Notes under the pieces: model-generated
Databases searched by the model: none
What the model was told of the DNA's origin: nothing
The model's input: only the letters and a program-made list of their open reading frames with translations
Program-made: the position numbers and the translations under genes
Part shown: piece after piece, positions 1 to 7,942 of the stretch
Numbering within the stretch: the stretch's first letter is position 1
Layout: every line of letters starts with the position of its first letter
Source of the DNA: an uncultured Bacilli bacterium
GTDB taxonomy: Bacteria; Bacillota_I; Bacilli_A; RF39; UBA660
Direction of reading: 5' to 3'
Length of the DNA: 38,690 nt
Assembly: GCA_947595045.1 (NCBI GenBank)
Contig: CANQEN010000005.1
Location: 1 to 38,690 of the forward strand

Positions 1-17
1 AGTGATTATTTATCACT
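1..17. repeat. Short inverted repeat at left edge
   Basis: The first 17 bases form a 6-bp inverted repeat (AGTGAT / ATCACT) around a 5-base centre. On the minus strand it follows directly after a strong ribosome-binding-like AGGAGG, so it could belong to the start region of a gene that lies outside the window, or be a hairpin covering that site. The neighbouring sequence is not visible, so the role is open. Confidence 0.3.
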
Positions 18-31
18 CCTCCTATATCAAT

Positions 32-103
32 TCATTTATCAAATTTATTGTCACCAACACTATTTGACAAAGAACCTAAATATTTTATTTTTTCTTTTTT
101 CAT
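32..103 (-). CDS. Possible 23-residue peptide downstream of the glycosyltransferase
   Basis: A minus-strand ATG at 101-103 has a good ribosome-binding site (AGGAG, about 6 bases upstream) and opens a 23-codon frame ending in TGA at 32-34. The peptide begins MKKEKIKYLGSL and has no recognisable domain. Its first 19 bases are identical to the start of the glycosyltransferase gene just upstream (both begin ATGAAAAAAGAAAAAATAA), which may be coincidence in AT-rich DNA or a remnant of a small duplication. It lies 37 bases after the glycosyltransferase stop on the same strand. It could be a real short peptide, a leader, or a decayed gene start; I cannot tell which. Confidence 0.25.
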   Translation of the reverse strand: MKKEKIKYLGSLSNSVGDNKFDK

Positions 104-140
104 AATCTTCTCCTATAATTTTCAATAAATTAAAATATTG

Positions 141-1088
141 TTATTTTACCATATCTTGTTCTGTTTCTTTTACAATATAAATAGGTCTTTTCTTTGTTTC
201 TAGATAAGTTTTAGCTAAATATTGACCTATAATTCCCATACATAATAATTGAATACCACTCACAAATAATAAAATACATATCATTGATGGCCATCCACTT
301 ACAGGATCACCAAAAATAAGGGTTCTTACTACGACAAATATAATAGCTAGAAAAGCTATCAAACAAATTAAAACACCTAATACAGCTGCTAATGATAATG
401 GAGCTGTAGTAAAAGATATAATACTATCTATAGCATACTTAAATAATTTCCAAAATGACCATTTTGTTTCTCCAGCCACTCTTTCAATATTTTCATATTC
501 TAACCATTTAGTTTTATATCCCACAAAACTAAATAATCCTTTTGAATAACGATTATATTCTTGTAATGATAAAATAGCATTAACAACTTGTCTTTTCATT
601 AAACGGTAATCTCTAGCTCCATCAACCATTTCTATTTTTGACATTTTATTAATTATTTTATAGAAAAGTCTAGCACAAAAACTTCTAATTGGTGGTTCCC
701 CTTTTCTATTGACTCTTCTTGTTCCAACACAATCATATCCTTCATTTTTTATAGCCTCTAACATTTCTATTAACATAAAAGGTGGATCTTGTAAATCAAC
801 ATCCATTATAGATACATAATCACCAGTAACATTTTCTAACCCAGCATACATAGCTGCTTCTTTACCAAAATTTCTAGAAAAAGAAATAAATCTTACTCTT
901 TTATCTTTTTTTACTAATTTTTTGATTATATTTAGAGTATCATCAATTGAACCATCATTAATAAATAAAAATTCAAAATCTTGGTCATTCATTTTTTTAG
1001 TTATTTTAGTTATTTCATTATAAAAAAGGGGAATAGTCTTCTCTTCATTATAACAAGGTATAATTATACTTATTTTTTCTTTTTTCAT
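141..1088 (-). CDS. Membrane-anchored family 2 glycosyltransferase (GtrB/DPM1-like)
   Basis: Likely transfers a sugar from a nucleotide donor to the lipid carrier undecaprenyl phosphate at the inner face of the membrane, as GtrB/YkcC-type enzymes do. The 315-residue protein has the GT2 start IIIPCYNEE (8-16), the NDGSIDD segment (44-50) and the metal/nucleotide motif MDVDLQD (95-101). Two hydrophobic segments near 229-256 and 266-292 end the protein, which is the usual GtrB arrangement. AAAGGAG precedes the ATG. It lies downstream of noc, beyond a terminator, in the place where soj/spo0J sit in Bacillus subtilis. The acceptor and sugar cannot be inferred, and no flippase or polymerase is visible, though the operon may continue off the left edge. 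Family assignment is firm; substrate is unknown. Confidence 0.88.
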   Translation of the reverse strand: MKKEKISIIIPCYNEEKTIPLFYNEITKITKKMNDQDFEFLFINDGSIDDTLNIIKKLVKKDKRVRFISFSRNFGKEAAMYAGLENVTGDYVSIMDVDLQDPPFMLIEMLEAIKNEGYDCVGTRRVNRKGEPPIRSFCARLFYKIINKMSKIEMVDGARDYRLMKRQVVNAILSLQEYNRYSKGLFSFVGYKTKWLEYENIERVAGETKWSFWKLFKYAIDSIISFTTAPLSLAAVLGVLICLIAFLAIIFVVVRTLIFGDPVSGWPSMICILLFVSGIQLLCMGIIGQYLAKTYLETKKRPIYIVKETEQDMVK

Positions 1089-1118
1089 TGTTACTCCTTT
1101 AACGATATATTCAAATTA

Positions 1119-1147
1119 AGTATATCATATTATAATTTAATATTTAA
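1119..1147 (-). promoter_or_regulatory. Weak promoter candidate for the glycosyltransferase
   Basis: On the minus strand a -10-like TATACT (plus 1119-1124) lies 17 bases from a poor -35, TTAAAT (plus 1142-1147), starting about 30 bases before the gene. The AT-rich background makes chance matches likely. Confidence 0.35.
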
Positions 1148-1167
1148 CTATTATTATGCAATAAAAG

Positions 1168-1210
1168 AAAAAAGACTGATATTTGATAACTTTTCAACAA
1201 TTCAGTCTTT
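1168..1210 (-). terminator. Rho-independent terminator after noc
   Basis: A perfect 9-bp stem AAAGACTGA/TCAGTCTTT (plus 1171-1179 and 1202-1210) is followed on the minus strand by a T-rich tract. It lies just past the noc stop, so it should end the noc transcript and separate it from the glycosyltransferase. Confidence 0.75.
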
Positions 1211-1213
1211 ATA

Positions 1214-2926
1214 TTATTTATTTTCCTTATTAATTTTAAAGATAACTTGATACATATCATCCATATCAAACTCTTCAGTATCTATTATATATCCACATTT
1301 TTCTATTGTTTTAGATAAATCTCTAATTAAATTAATAATTTGTTTAAATTCTACTTTTTGAGTAGGTTCATTATTTACAGTTGGCATAACTGGATCATAT
1401 TGTTTTGTATAATCTGTTATTATAATAGGTTCTGGTATTGAATTTTCACTCTGTGATGGCATAGCCATTACTTGAGATTCACTATTTTTATTTATTTCGT
1501 TTGTTGGTTCACTAAATATTGATGATTGATCCATAATAGGTGTCATTGGGATATCAGGAATTTTCATTTCATCTATAATATCAGGTTTTTGGTCTAAACT
1601 AACTAGATTTGAACTATTAGTTTGTTCTGGATTCCATACTTCCATTTGACTTAGTAAATCTGATGTTGATGATGTATTTTCAACATCGCCAAATAATATA
1701 TTATTATTATTATTATCTATAGAAATAGTTGGACTTGGATTTTGTTCCTTAAAAACGGGTGAGAAAATATCTAAATTATTATTAGAAGTGTCACCATTAC
1801 TTTCTTCTACTTTTCCTTCTATATCATTTGAATTAGGGGATAATAAGTCTGACATAGTTATATTATTATTTACTTTGTTTTGTTCATTAATATTAGAACC
1901 AATATCAAATATAGATGGTTGTGGTGTAACTGAATTGGAATTTTGACTATTATCTATACCACTTATTTTTGGTGCAGACGGTAATTCAAAAATATTAGAA
2001 AAATCATTTACTACTGGATTATTGCTATTAGTATTTTGAACTATATCTGTATTATTTAATAGATTTTCATTCCCTGTATTTAAATTATTATTAGTATTAG
2101 AAAGATCAAGATTATTACTTTCATTAATATTACTTATTTTATTATCTGATTGTAATAGCATATTTAAATCCATTTTATTTGATGATGGTTGGTCATTATT
2201 TATCTCCTGTGCTTGATTAGCTATTTTATCTACATCTACAAACCCAGGATTAGTTGGATTAAATGCATTATTGTTAATTGTCATCTCTGGTTCTTGTATT
2301 GGTAAATTATTATTTATTTCATTATTCATCTTTTCTATCTCCTCATCAGTTTTTCTAACAGTATAACGATTTTCTATAATTCTCTTTAACATTTCACGTT
2401 GCTTATCATTATTATCTAATTTTAATAGTGACCTAGCATGACGCTCTGAAATTTTTTCTTCCATTAAAGCTTCCTGTACTTCATCACATAGATTTAATAA
2501 ACGAATTTTATTGGCTATAGCTGATTGACTTTTGCCTAATTTATGTGCTAATTTATCTTGAGTTAAATAACCCATATCTAATATTTTCTTATAAGATATA
2601 GCTTCTTCGATTGGTGTTAAGTCTCTTCGCTGTACATTTTCAATTAAGGCTACCTCAGCACTATCTTTATCGTTTAAATCTGTAATAATTGCAGGAATTG
2701 TCGTTTTTCCAGCTAAAACACTAGCTTTGTATCTTCTTTCACCGGCTATTATTTCATATTTATCACCAATTGGTCTAACAACAATTGGTTGAATAACGCC
2801 ATGTTCTCGAATGGAATCAGATAATTCAATTATAGCTTCTTCGTTAAATTTTATACGAGGCTGAAAGCGATTAGGTAAAACATCATTTAAGTCCAGTTCG
2901 ACAATTTTCCTTTTTGCATCATTCAT
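1214..2926 (-). CDS. noc: Noc-type ParB-family nucleoid occlusion protein with long Asn-rich linker
   Basis: DNA-binding CTPase-fold protein of the ParB/Noc family, placed beside rsmG exactly as noc is in Bacillus. The N-terminal domain has the CTP motif GERRYKA (63-69) and ENVQRR (96-101). The helix-turn-helix near 120-165 has Gln134, Lys140, Asn145 and Arg162 at the four positions that separate Noc from ParB in published comparisons; Gln, Lys and Arg are the Noc states, and only Asn145 differs from the usual Lys. The last ~47 residues look like the C-terminal dimerisation domain. Between them, about residues 205-520, lies a low-complexity Asn/Ser-rich linker far longer than in normal Noc (family length about 280). 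The protein starts straight at the ParB core and lacks the amphipathic membrane-binding helix of B. subtilis Noc. An alternative is a canonical chromosomal ParB with diverged specificity. Confidence 0.85.
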   Translation of the reverse strand: MNDAKRKIVELDLNDVLPNRFQPRIKFNEEAIIELSDSIREHGVIQPIVVRPIGDKYEIIAGERRYKASVLAGKTTIPAIITDLNDKDSAEVALIENVQRRDLTPIEEAISYKKILDMGYLTQDKLAHKLGKSQSAIANKIRLLNLCDEVQEALMEEKISERHARSLLKLDNNDKQREMLKRIIENRYTVRKTDEEIEKMNNEINNNLPIQEPEMTINNNAFNPTNPGFVDVDKIANQAQEINNDQPSSNKMDLNMLLQSDNKISNINESNNLDLSNTNNNLNTGNENLLNNTDIVQNTNSNNPVVNDFSNIFELPSAPKISGIDNSQNSNSVTPQPSIFDIGSNINEQNKVNNNITMSDLLSPNSNDIEGKVEESNGDTSNNNLDIFSPVFKEQNPSPTISIDNNNNNILFGDVENTSSTSDLLSQMEVWNPEQTNSSNLVSLDQKPDIIDEMKIPDIPMTPIMDQSSIFSEPTNEINKNSESQVMAMPSQSENSIPEPIIITDYTKQYDPVMPTVNNEPTQKVEFKQIINLIRDLSKTIEKCGYIIDTEEFDMDDMYQVIFKINKENK

Positions 2927-2955
2927 TTTCTTACCTCTTCCTATTCTTTGTATTT

Positions 2956-2984
2956 ATTATATTATATTTTGGGAAATATTACAA
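2956..2984 (-). promoter_or_regulatory. noc promoter
   Basis: On the minus strand TTGTAA (plus 2979-2984) and TATAAT (plus 2956-2961) are separated by 17 bases and precede the noc start by about 30 bases. The -35 box falls between two exact 16-bp repeats, so a repressor bound there would cover the promoter. Confidence 0.6.
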
Positions 2985-3001
2985 TTATTTTGGGAAATAT
3001 T
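2965..3001 (-). promoter_or_regulatory. Pair of 16-bp direct repeats over the noc promoter (probable operator)
   Basis: The 16-mer AATATTTCCCAAAATA (minus strand) occurs twice without mismatch, at plus 2965-2980 and 2986-3001, giving a 21-bp period, about two helical turns. Each copy holds ATTTCCC, one half of the Noc-binding palindrome ATTTCCCGGGAAAT. One copy sits between -35 and -10 of noc and the other just upstream of -35. Autoregulation by Noc is an inference. Confidence 0.6.
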
Positions 3002-3003
3002 TT

Positions 3004-3042
3004 TATATAAAAAAGTAATAACAATTTATTTTATTACTTTTT
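3004..3042 (-). terminator. Terminator of the mnmG-rsmG transcript
   Basis: A 12-bp AT-rich stem AAAAAGTAATAA/TTATTACTTTTT (plus 3010-3021 and 3031-3042) overlaps the rsmG stop codon and is followed on the minus strand by a T run. Its position gives noc its own transcription unit. Confidence 0.7.
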
Positions 3043-3742
3043 ATAAAGGATTATTCCTAATTTCTTTATTTTTTCTAGGATATTTTAAAGATGTTTTTTT
3101 ACTTTTTCTAAATTTTAAAAGAGATCTTTTACTTTGCTCTATTGGTAATGAAAAAGTATTAATTTCTTCTAATGTTAAAGATAATTTTGTCAAACTTTTA
3201 TCTATATTAGGTTCTTTTTCTATATCACCTTTCATTACAATAAAGACACCATCTACTTTAATAATAGCAATTGCATATTCTAACAAAATATTAGTAGGAG
3301 CTACAGCCCTAGCTGTTACCACATCAAATTTTTCGCGATTATTTCGACCATAATCTTCAATACGACTATGAATTGTTTCGATGCCATTTAAATCTAATTT
3401 TTTAATAACATTATTTAAAAAATTTATTCTTTTTTGCAAAGAATCTACTAATGTAACTTTTAGATTTGGAAATAATATTTTTAATACTATACCAGGAAAG
3501 CCAGCCCCTGTTCCTATATCACACAAAGTATCAACTTCATTTAAATTTATTATTTTATTAATTGTTAAACTATCATAAAAGTGTTTTAAATATACTTCAT
3601 CATGATCAATTATTCTTGTTAAATTCATTACTTTATTATTTTCTATTAATAATTGATAATATTTTTCTAATTGGTCTATTTTTTTTTGATCTATATCAAT
3701 ATTTATTTTGTTTAATTCTAATTTAAATTGATTTTGATTCAT
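3041..3742 (-). CDS. rsmG: 16S rRNA (guanine527-N7)-methyltransferase RsmG
   Basis: Methylates N7 of G527 in 16S rRNA using S-adenosylmethionine. The 233-residue protein shows the family's NLTRI (40-44) and HFYDSLT (54-60) segments, the SAM-binding motif CDIGTGAGFPG (74-84), the acidic end of the second strand (LVDSLQKR) and the FDVVTARAVAP loop. Length is typical. Its start lies inside the mnmG reading frame (20-base overlap) with AAAGGAG upstream, so the two are translationally linked, as in most Bacillota. A lysine-rich C-terminal tail (KKTSLKYPRK) closes the protein. Loss of this enzyme in other bacteria gives low-level streptomycin resistance; here it looks intact. Confidence 0.95.
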   Translation of the reverse strand: MNQNQFKLELNKINIDIDQKKIDQLEKYYQLLIENNKVMNLTRIIDHDEVYLKHFYDSLTINKIINLNEVDTLCDIGTGAGFPGIVLKILFPNLKVTLVDSLQKRINFLNNVIKKLDLNGIETIHSRIEDYGRNNREKFDVVTARAVAPTNILLEYAIAIIKVDGVFIVMKGDIEKEPNIDKSLTKLSLTLEEINTFSLPIEQSKRSLLKFRKSKKTSLKYPRKNKEIRNNPL

Positions 3743-5603
3743 AAAAATACTCCTTTTTTATATATACCATTATTAGTGATATATCGGTAGGATTAACACC
3801 ACTAATTCGTAAAGCCTGTCCTATAGATGTAGGTTGTATTTCTTTTAATTTTTGTTTTGCCTCACTTGCTAAATTATGAATTTTATCATAATCTATATCA
3901 GCTGGTATTTTTTTATTATCTAAATCAACCATTTTTTGTGCTTCTTGTAATGTTTTTTTTATGTATCCTTCATATTTTATCTGAATTTCAACTTGTTTTT
4001 GTACTTCATCAGAATAAGGTATATTAATTAAATTAGCTAATTGGTAAATATTTATCTCAGAACGCTTTAATAATTGATATAAAGTTAAACTATCTTTTAT
4101 TGGCATAGTATTTATAGAAGCTAAATATTTATTAATTTCTTCTTTTGGTGTTATTTTATTATTAAGTAATAATTGTTTTAATGATTCAATATCTTTAAGT
4201 TTTTGTTGATATTGTTGATATCTTTTTTCATCAATTAAACCTACATTATAACCATATTCTCTTAATCTTAAGTCAGCATTATCACTTCTTAGTAATAGAC
4301 GATATTCAGCTCTTGATGTTAAGAGGCGATATGGATCTATTATTCCTTTAGTCACTAGATCATCTATTAATACTCCAATATAAGCTTCATTTCTTTTTAA
4401 TATTAAAGGTTCTTTTCCTTCTAGTTTTAATGAAGCATTTATTCCAGCTATCAATCCTTGACAAGCTGCTTCTTCATAACCACTAGTTCCATTTATTTGA
4501 CCTGCTGTAAATAGATTGGTTATTACTTTCGTTTCTAATGATTGTTTTAATTGTTTAGCATCAATAGCATCATATTCAATAGCATAGGCATATTTTAATA
4601 TTTTAGCTTTTTCTAAACCTGGTAAACTATGAACCATTTTTTCTTGAACATCAATAGGCATACTAGTAGAAAAACCTTGAATATATATATCATCATAATA
4701 TAAGCTTTCAGGTTCTAAAAATAATTGATGTTTTTCTTTATCAGCAAAACGAACAATTTTATCTTCTATTGATGGACAATATCTAGGTCCTACTCCTTTT
4801 ATATCAGATAATCCACCATACATACTAGATTTATTTAAATTTTCTCTTATTATCTTATGGGTTTCTGGTTGCGTATATATTAAATGACAAGGTGTTTGTT
4901 TATCTTTATCATAATAAGTTTTATTATCAAAACTAAAAGTATGGTATTCATTATCACCATATTCTACTTTAGCTTTAGAAAAATCAATTGTCTTTTTATC
5001 AATTCGTTGAGGAGTCCCTGTTTTTAATCTTATTATTTTAAAACCATAATATCTTAACTTATCACTTAAATGATTACTTGGTTTTTCACCATGGGGACCT
5101 TCCCTTTTTCTAGTATCACCAACTAAAATATCAGCTTTTAAATAGGTTCCTGTTGTTAATATAACTATATCACTATATATTTTTTCACTATTTTCTAATA
5201 TAACTCCTTTAACACAATTATCTGCAATTATTAAATCTTCAACTAAACTTTCTTTTATTTCTAAATTAGCAGTACTTCTTAATGTTTTTAACATTTCTTT
5301 AGGATAAGTTATTTTATCAGCTTGAGCACGTAATGCTTGAACAGCTGGACCTTTAGCACTATTTAACATTTTAATTTGAATTAAACTTTTATCAGCATTT
5401 CTACCCATTTCACCACCTAAAGCATCTATTTCTCTAACAACTATTCCTTTAGCGCTTCCACCAATAGAGGGATTACATGGCATATCAGCTATATTTTTTA
5501 TATTACCTGTTATTAATAATGTTTTATGTCCTTTTCTAGCACTAGCTAGACTTGCTTCACAACCAGCATGTCCACCACCAACAACAATTATCTCATAAAA
5601 CAT
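3723..5603 (-). CDS. mnmG: tRNA uridine-34 carboxymethylaminomethyl-modification enzyme MnmG (GidA)
   Basis: FAD-dependent subunit of the MnmE-MnmG complex that places the (carboxymethyl)aminomethyl group on wobble uridine 34 of several tRNAs. The 626-residue protein starts with the FAD-binding loop VVGGGHAGCEA (7-17), has PCNPSIGGSAKG carrying the first conserved cysteine, GTPQRID, the GQINGTSGYEEAACQG segment with the second cysteine, and SRAEYRLLLRSDNAD. Length matches the family. The C-terminal MnmE-binding region is present and ends with the usual GVNPTDIS. It follows the DUF2752 gene by 15 bases and overlaps rsmG. Unlike in most relatives it is not next to mnmE, because two small membrane-protein genes intervene. 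Confidence 0.97.
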   Translation of the reverse strand: MFYEIIVVGGGHAGCEASLASARKGHKTLLITGNIKNIADMPCNPSIGGSAKGIVVREIDALGGEMGRNADKSLIQIKMLNSAKGPAVQALRAQADKITYPKEMLKTLRSTANLEIKESLVEDLIIADNCVKGVILENSEKIYSDIVILTTGTYLKADILVGDTRKREGPHGEKPSNHLSDKLRYYGFKIIRLKTGTPQRIDKKTIDFSKAKVEYGDNEYHTFSFDNKTYYDKDKQTPCHLIYTQPETHKIIRENLNKSSMYGGLSDIKGVGPRYCPSIEDKIVRFADKEKHQLFLEPESLYYDDIYIQGFSTSMPIDVQEKMVHSLPGLEKAKILKYAYAIEYDAIDAKQLKQSLETKVITNLFTAGQINGTSGYEEAACQGLIAGINASLKLEGKEPLILKRNEAYIGVLIDDLVTKGIIDPYRLLTSRAEYRLLLRSDNADLRLREYGYNVGLIDEKRYQQYQQKLKDIESLKQLLLNNKITPKEEINKYLASINTMPIKDSLTLYQLLKRSEINIYQLANLINIPYSDEVQKQVEIQIKYEGYIKKTLQEAQKMVDLDNKKIPADIDYDKIHNLASEAKQKLKEIQPTSIGQALRISGVNPTDISLIMVYIKKEYFYESKSI

Positions 5604-5618
5604 ATTATCACTTCTTTT

Positions 5619-6014
5619 CTATATTTTAATTGGAGCTAAATAAGCAAATAGAGGTATATTACGTATTATACCAAATATAATAGCGAGGATAATTAAGATA
5701 TACCAAAATTTATTAAATTGCTTAGTATTCATTATATTATCTTTATTAGTATAATGTGATCTTAATTGTAATATAAAATAAAGAATAAAAATAGGAAATA
5801 AAATAAAAATGAATGCATTGTATCTAAATGCTTGATAAAATTCAAGATGAATTAAACTATTTAACATTCTAGTTATACCACAACCTGGACAATAATATCC
5901 AGTTAATTTATATATAGGACATGGTATATATAATTTAAATTGATTACTTAGTAGTATATAGATAATTAGTAAAGCAAAGATAGAGCTATATATAATAATA
6001 TTTTTTTTCAACAT
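5619..6014 (-). CDS. DUF2752 small membrane protein
   Basis: The 131-residue protein matches the DUF2752 family by its hallmark CPGCGITR (42-49), a CxxC flanked by membrane segments, with a further cysteine at 32 and the conserved ending RNIPLFAYLAP. Hydrophobic stretches near 6-25, 66-84 and 103-124 suggest three membrane spans. The family has no established function; the CxxC suggests metal or redox chemistry, but that is speculation. It begins just after a strong AT hairpin that ends the DUF4234 gene and is only 15 bases upstream of mnmG, so it probably shares the mnmG-rsmG transcript. DUF2752 and DUF4234 genes together between mnmE and mnmG is not the usual order. Confidence 0.85.
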   Translation of the reverse strand: MLKKNIIIYSSIFALLIIYILLSNQFKLYIPCPIYKLTGYYCPGCGITRMLNSLIHLEFYQAFRYNAFIFILFPIFILYFILQLRSHYTNKDNIMNTKQFNKFWYILIILAIIFGIIRNIPLFAYLAPIKI

Positions 6015-6022
6015 ACTGATAA

Positions 6023-6049
6023 TAAAAAAAGAATAGTTATTCTTTTTTT
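6023..6049 (-). terminator. Hairpin between the DUF4234 and DUF2752 genes
   Basis: A near-perfect palindrome, A7-GAATA paired with TATTC-T7, overlaps the DUF4234 stop codon and lies 10 bases before the DUF2752 start. It works as a terminator shape in both directions; here it would end or attenuate minus-strand transcription into DUF2752-mnmG-rsmG. Confidence 0.6.
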
Positions 6050-6428
6050 ATGCTCCCATATTATTAGTGTTTACTACGTTATTGTTATTATCTGCATAAT
6101 TATTTAATTCTGATTGCATTAAGCAGTAATTAATAATACCTAATCCAAATATTGATAAAATTAAATATAATACAGAATTATCCTCTGGTGTTAATCCACG
6201 GTTTACTCTAGCTTGATTTAAAGCTTTACCCATTTGATATGCCCAATAAATAGAATAAATACCACATGTTATTATAGTTAATAAAAAAGCTTTACCACCT
6301 GATAAACGATTATCACCACTTACTAATCTAGTATCATCTGTTAAACTAATAAACCAAATAATACCATAAATTCCACATGTTATTATAGTTAAGATAATAC
6401 ACACTGCAATATTTCTTTGCTTTACCAT
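6048..6428 (-). CDS. DUF4234 small membrane protein with internal duplication
   Basis: The 126-residue protein fits the DUF4234 family (short multi-pass membrane proteins of unknown function). Two near-identical segments, LTIITCGIYGIIW (13-25) and LTIITCGIYSIYW (50-62), show an internal duplication, each probably one membrane span with a cysteine; a third span lies near 86-104 and the tail is Asn-rich (NNNNVVNTNN). AAGGAGG precedes the ATG. It has its own good promoter just downstream of mnmE. The loop RLVSGDNRLSGGKA between the repeats is typical of the family. No function can be assigned. Confidence 0.82.
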   Translation of the reverse strand: MVKQRNIAVCIILTIITCGIYGIIWFISLTDDTRLVSGDNRLSGGKAFLLTIITCGIYSIYWAYQMGKALNQARVNRGLTPEDNSVLYLILSIFGLGIINYCLMQSELNNYADNNNNVVNTNNMGA

Positions 6429-6454
6429 ATACTACAATCCTCCTTCTTGAGCCT

Positions 6455-6483
6455 ATTTTATCATATTTATATATCTTTGACAA
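6455..6483 (-). promoter_or_regulatory. Promoter of the DUF4234 gene
   Basis: On the minus strand TTGTCA (plus 6478-6483) and TAAAAT (plus 6455-6460), spaced 17 bases with TG one base before the -10 box, lie between the mnmE stop and the DUF4234 start. Confidence 0.65.
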
Positions 6484-6496
6484 TATAATAAATATT

Positions 6497-7852
6497 TTAT
6501 TTTCCAACACAAAATTGACTAAATAATTGATCTATCAATTCATCAGTATAAGTTTCACCAATTATTTCTCCTAAATAATTCCAAGCATTCTTTAAATCTA
6601 TTTCAATCATATCTATTGGTATATTTTTATTAATTCCTTTCATACTTTCATTTAAACTAGATAAAGCTTGTTTTAATAAACTAATACTTCTTGAATTACT
6701 TAAATAAGTATAATCCTGAGTTCCTATTTGTTCATTTAAAAACATATCTTTTATCATTTTACTTAATTCATCTATTCCCTGATTATTTATAATTGATATC
6801 TCCACTATATTATTTAAATTAATATTATCAAAAAATAAATTTTTAGGTAAATCTTTTTTATTTAATATTGTTATATATTTTTTATTCTTAATTAAATCTA
6901 TTATCTTTTTATCCATATCAGTTAAAGGCTCATTCATATTCAGCATAAATAATATTAAATCAGCCTTATCAATTAATTCAAGACTTTTTTGAACTCCTAT
7001 ATTTTCTACTTTATCATTGGTCTTTCTTATACCTGCTGTATCAATAATATCTAATAAAATACCATCTAAATTGATTGTTCCCTCTACTATATCTCTAGTT
7101 GTTCCTTCAATATCAGTTACAATAGCTTTATCTTCATTTAATAATTTATTTAATAGACTACTTTTACCTACATTAGGCTTACCTATAATAATTGTTTTTA
7201 TGCCTTTAGTTAAATAAATATTGTTTTGTGATTTAGCTAATATTTTATTCATTTTATCAATTAGTAATGTTAAACTAGGCTTTAATTCATTATTAGTTAA
7301 TTGTTCTATATCTTCATATTCAGGATAATCAATATTTACTTCTATATGGGCTAATATATCTAAAATATCATTTCTTAAATCTTTTATTAAGTTAGATACA
7401 TTTCCTTTTAATTGAGTAAGTGCTATATCACGAGCTTGATCAGTTTTAGCATTTATTAAGTCCATTACACTTTCAGCTTCTACTAAATCAATTCGCCCAT
7501 TTAAAAAGGCACGTTTAGTAAATTCGCCTGGTAGCGCCAATCGACAACCATTATTAAGTAATAATTCTAAAACTTTATTAGTTGTAGATATTCCTCCATG
7601 TAAATTTATTTCGACAACATCTTCCGTTGTGAAGGTTCTAGGTGCTAACATAACTGTAACCAATACTTCATCAATTATTTTATCATCATCAATAATATAA
7701 CCATAATGAATAGTATGAGAATTTACTTCTTTTAAATTTGGTCCTTTAAATATTTTATTAACTATAGATATTGCTTCATTGCCACTTACTCTAATAATAG
7801 AGATGGCCCCTATTCCTAAGGCAGTAGATATAGCAGCTATTGTATCATTCAT
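6497..7852 (-). CDS. mnmE: tRNA modification GTPase MnmE (TrmE)
   Basis: GTPase partner of MnmG in wobble-uridine modification. The 451-residue protein has the N-terminal tetrahydrofolate-binding domain (start TIAAISTALGIGAISIIRVSG), a helical domain, and an inserted GTPase domain with Walker A GKPNVGKSS (224-232), GTTRD (250-254), DTAGIR (271-276) and NKKDLP. The last four residues CVGK (448-451) are the conserved CxGK end with the functional cysteine, so the protein is complete. It is separated from jag by a terminator and likely has its own promoter in the 78-base gap. The GGA before the ATG is unusually far (about 14 bases), so initiation may be weak. Confidence 0.96.
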   Translation of the reverse strand: MNDTIAAISTALGIGAISIIRVSGNEAISIVNKIFKGPNLKEVNSHTIHYGYIIDDDKIIDEVLVTVMLAPRTFTTEDVVEINLHGGISTTNKVLELLLNNGCRLALPGEFTKRAFLNGRIDLVEAESVMDLINAKTDQARDIALTQLKGNVSNLIKDLRNDILDILAHIEVNIDYPEYEDIEQLTNNELKPSLTLLIDKMNKILAKSQNNIYLTKGIKTIIIGKPNVGKSSLLNKLLNEDKAIVTDIEGTTRDIVEGTINLDGILLDIIDTAGIRKTNDKVENIGVQKSLELIDKADLILFMLNMNEPLTDMDKKIIDLIKNKKYITILNKKDLPKNLFFDNINLNNIVEISIINNQGIDELSKMIKDMFLNEQIGTQDYTYLSNSRSISLLKQALSSLNESMKGINKNIPIDMIEIDLKNAWNYLGEIIGETYTDELIDQLFSQFCVGK

Positions 7853-7915
7853 AATAATTTTATTCCTTTCTTTAAATATATATACTATAATAATTATTTA
7901 TTTTTAGCAACTATT

Positions 7916-7942
7916 TTTAAAAAAACAGGATTAATCTCCTGT
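7916..7942 (-). terminator. Terminator of the rpmH-rnpA-yidC-jag operon
   Basis: Stem ACAGGA/TCCTGT (plus 7925-7930 and 7937-7942) with a 6-base loop that contains the jag stop, followed on the minus strand by seven or more Ts. Classic intrinsic terminator. Confidence 0.85.

Noticed and set aside
981-1250. Plus-strand frame opposite the glycosyltransferase start
   Set aside because: Phe/Tyr/Ile-rich shadow of AT-rich sequence with no ribosome-binding site; it covers a terminator and promoter on the other strand.
1660-1720. Poly-Asn codon run in noc as a phase-variable repeat
   Set aside because: The trinucleotide run is short and in frame; length changes would only alter the linker, not switch the gene off.
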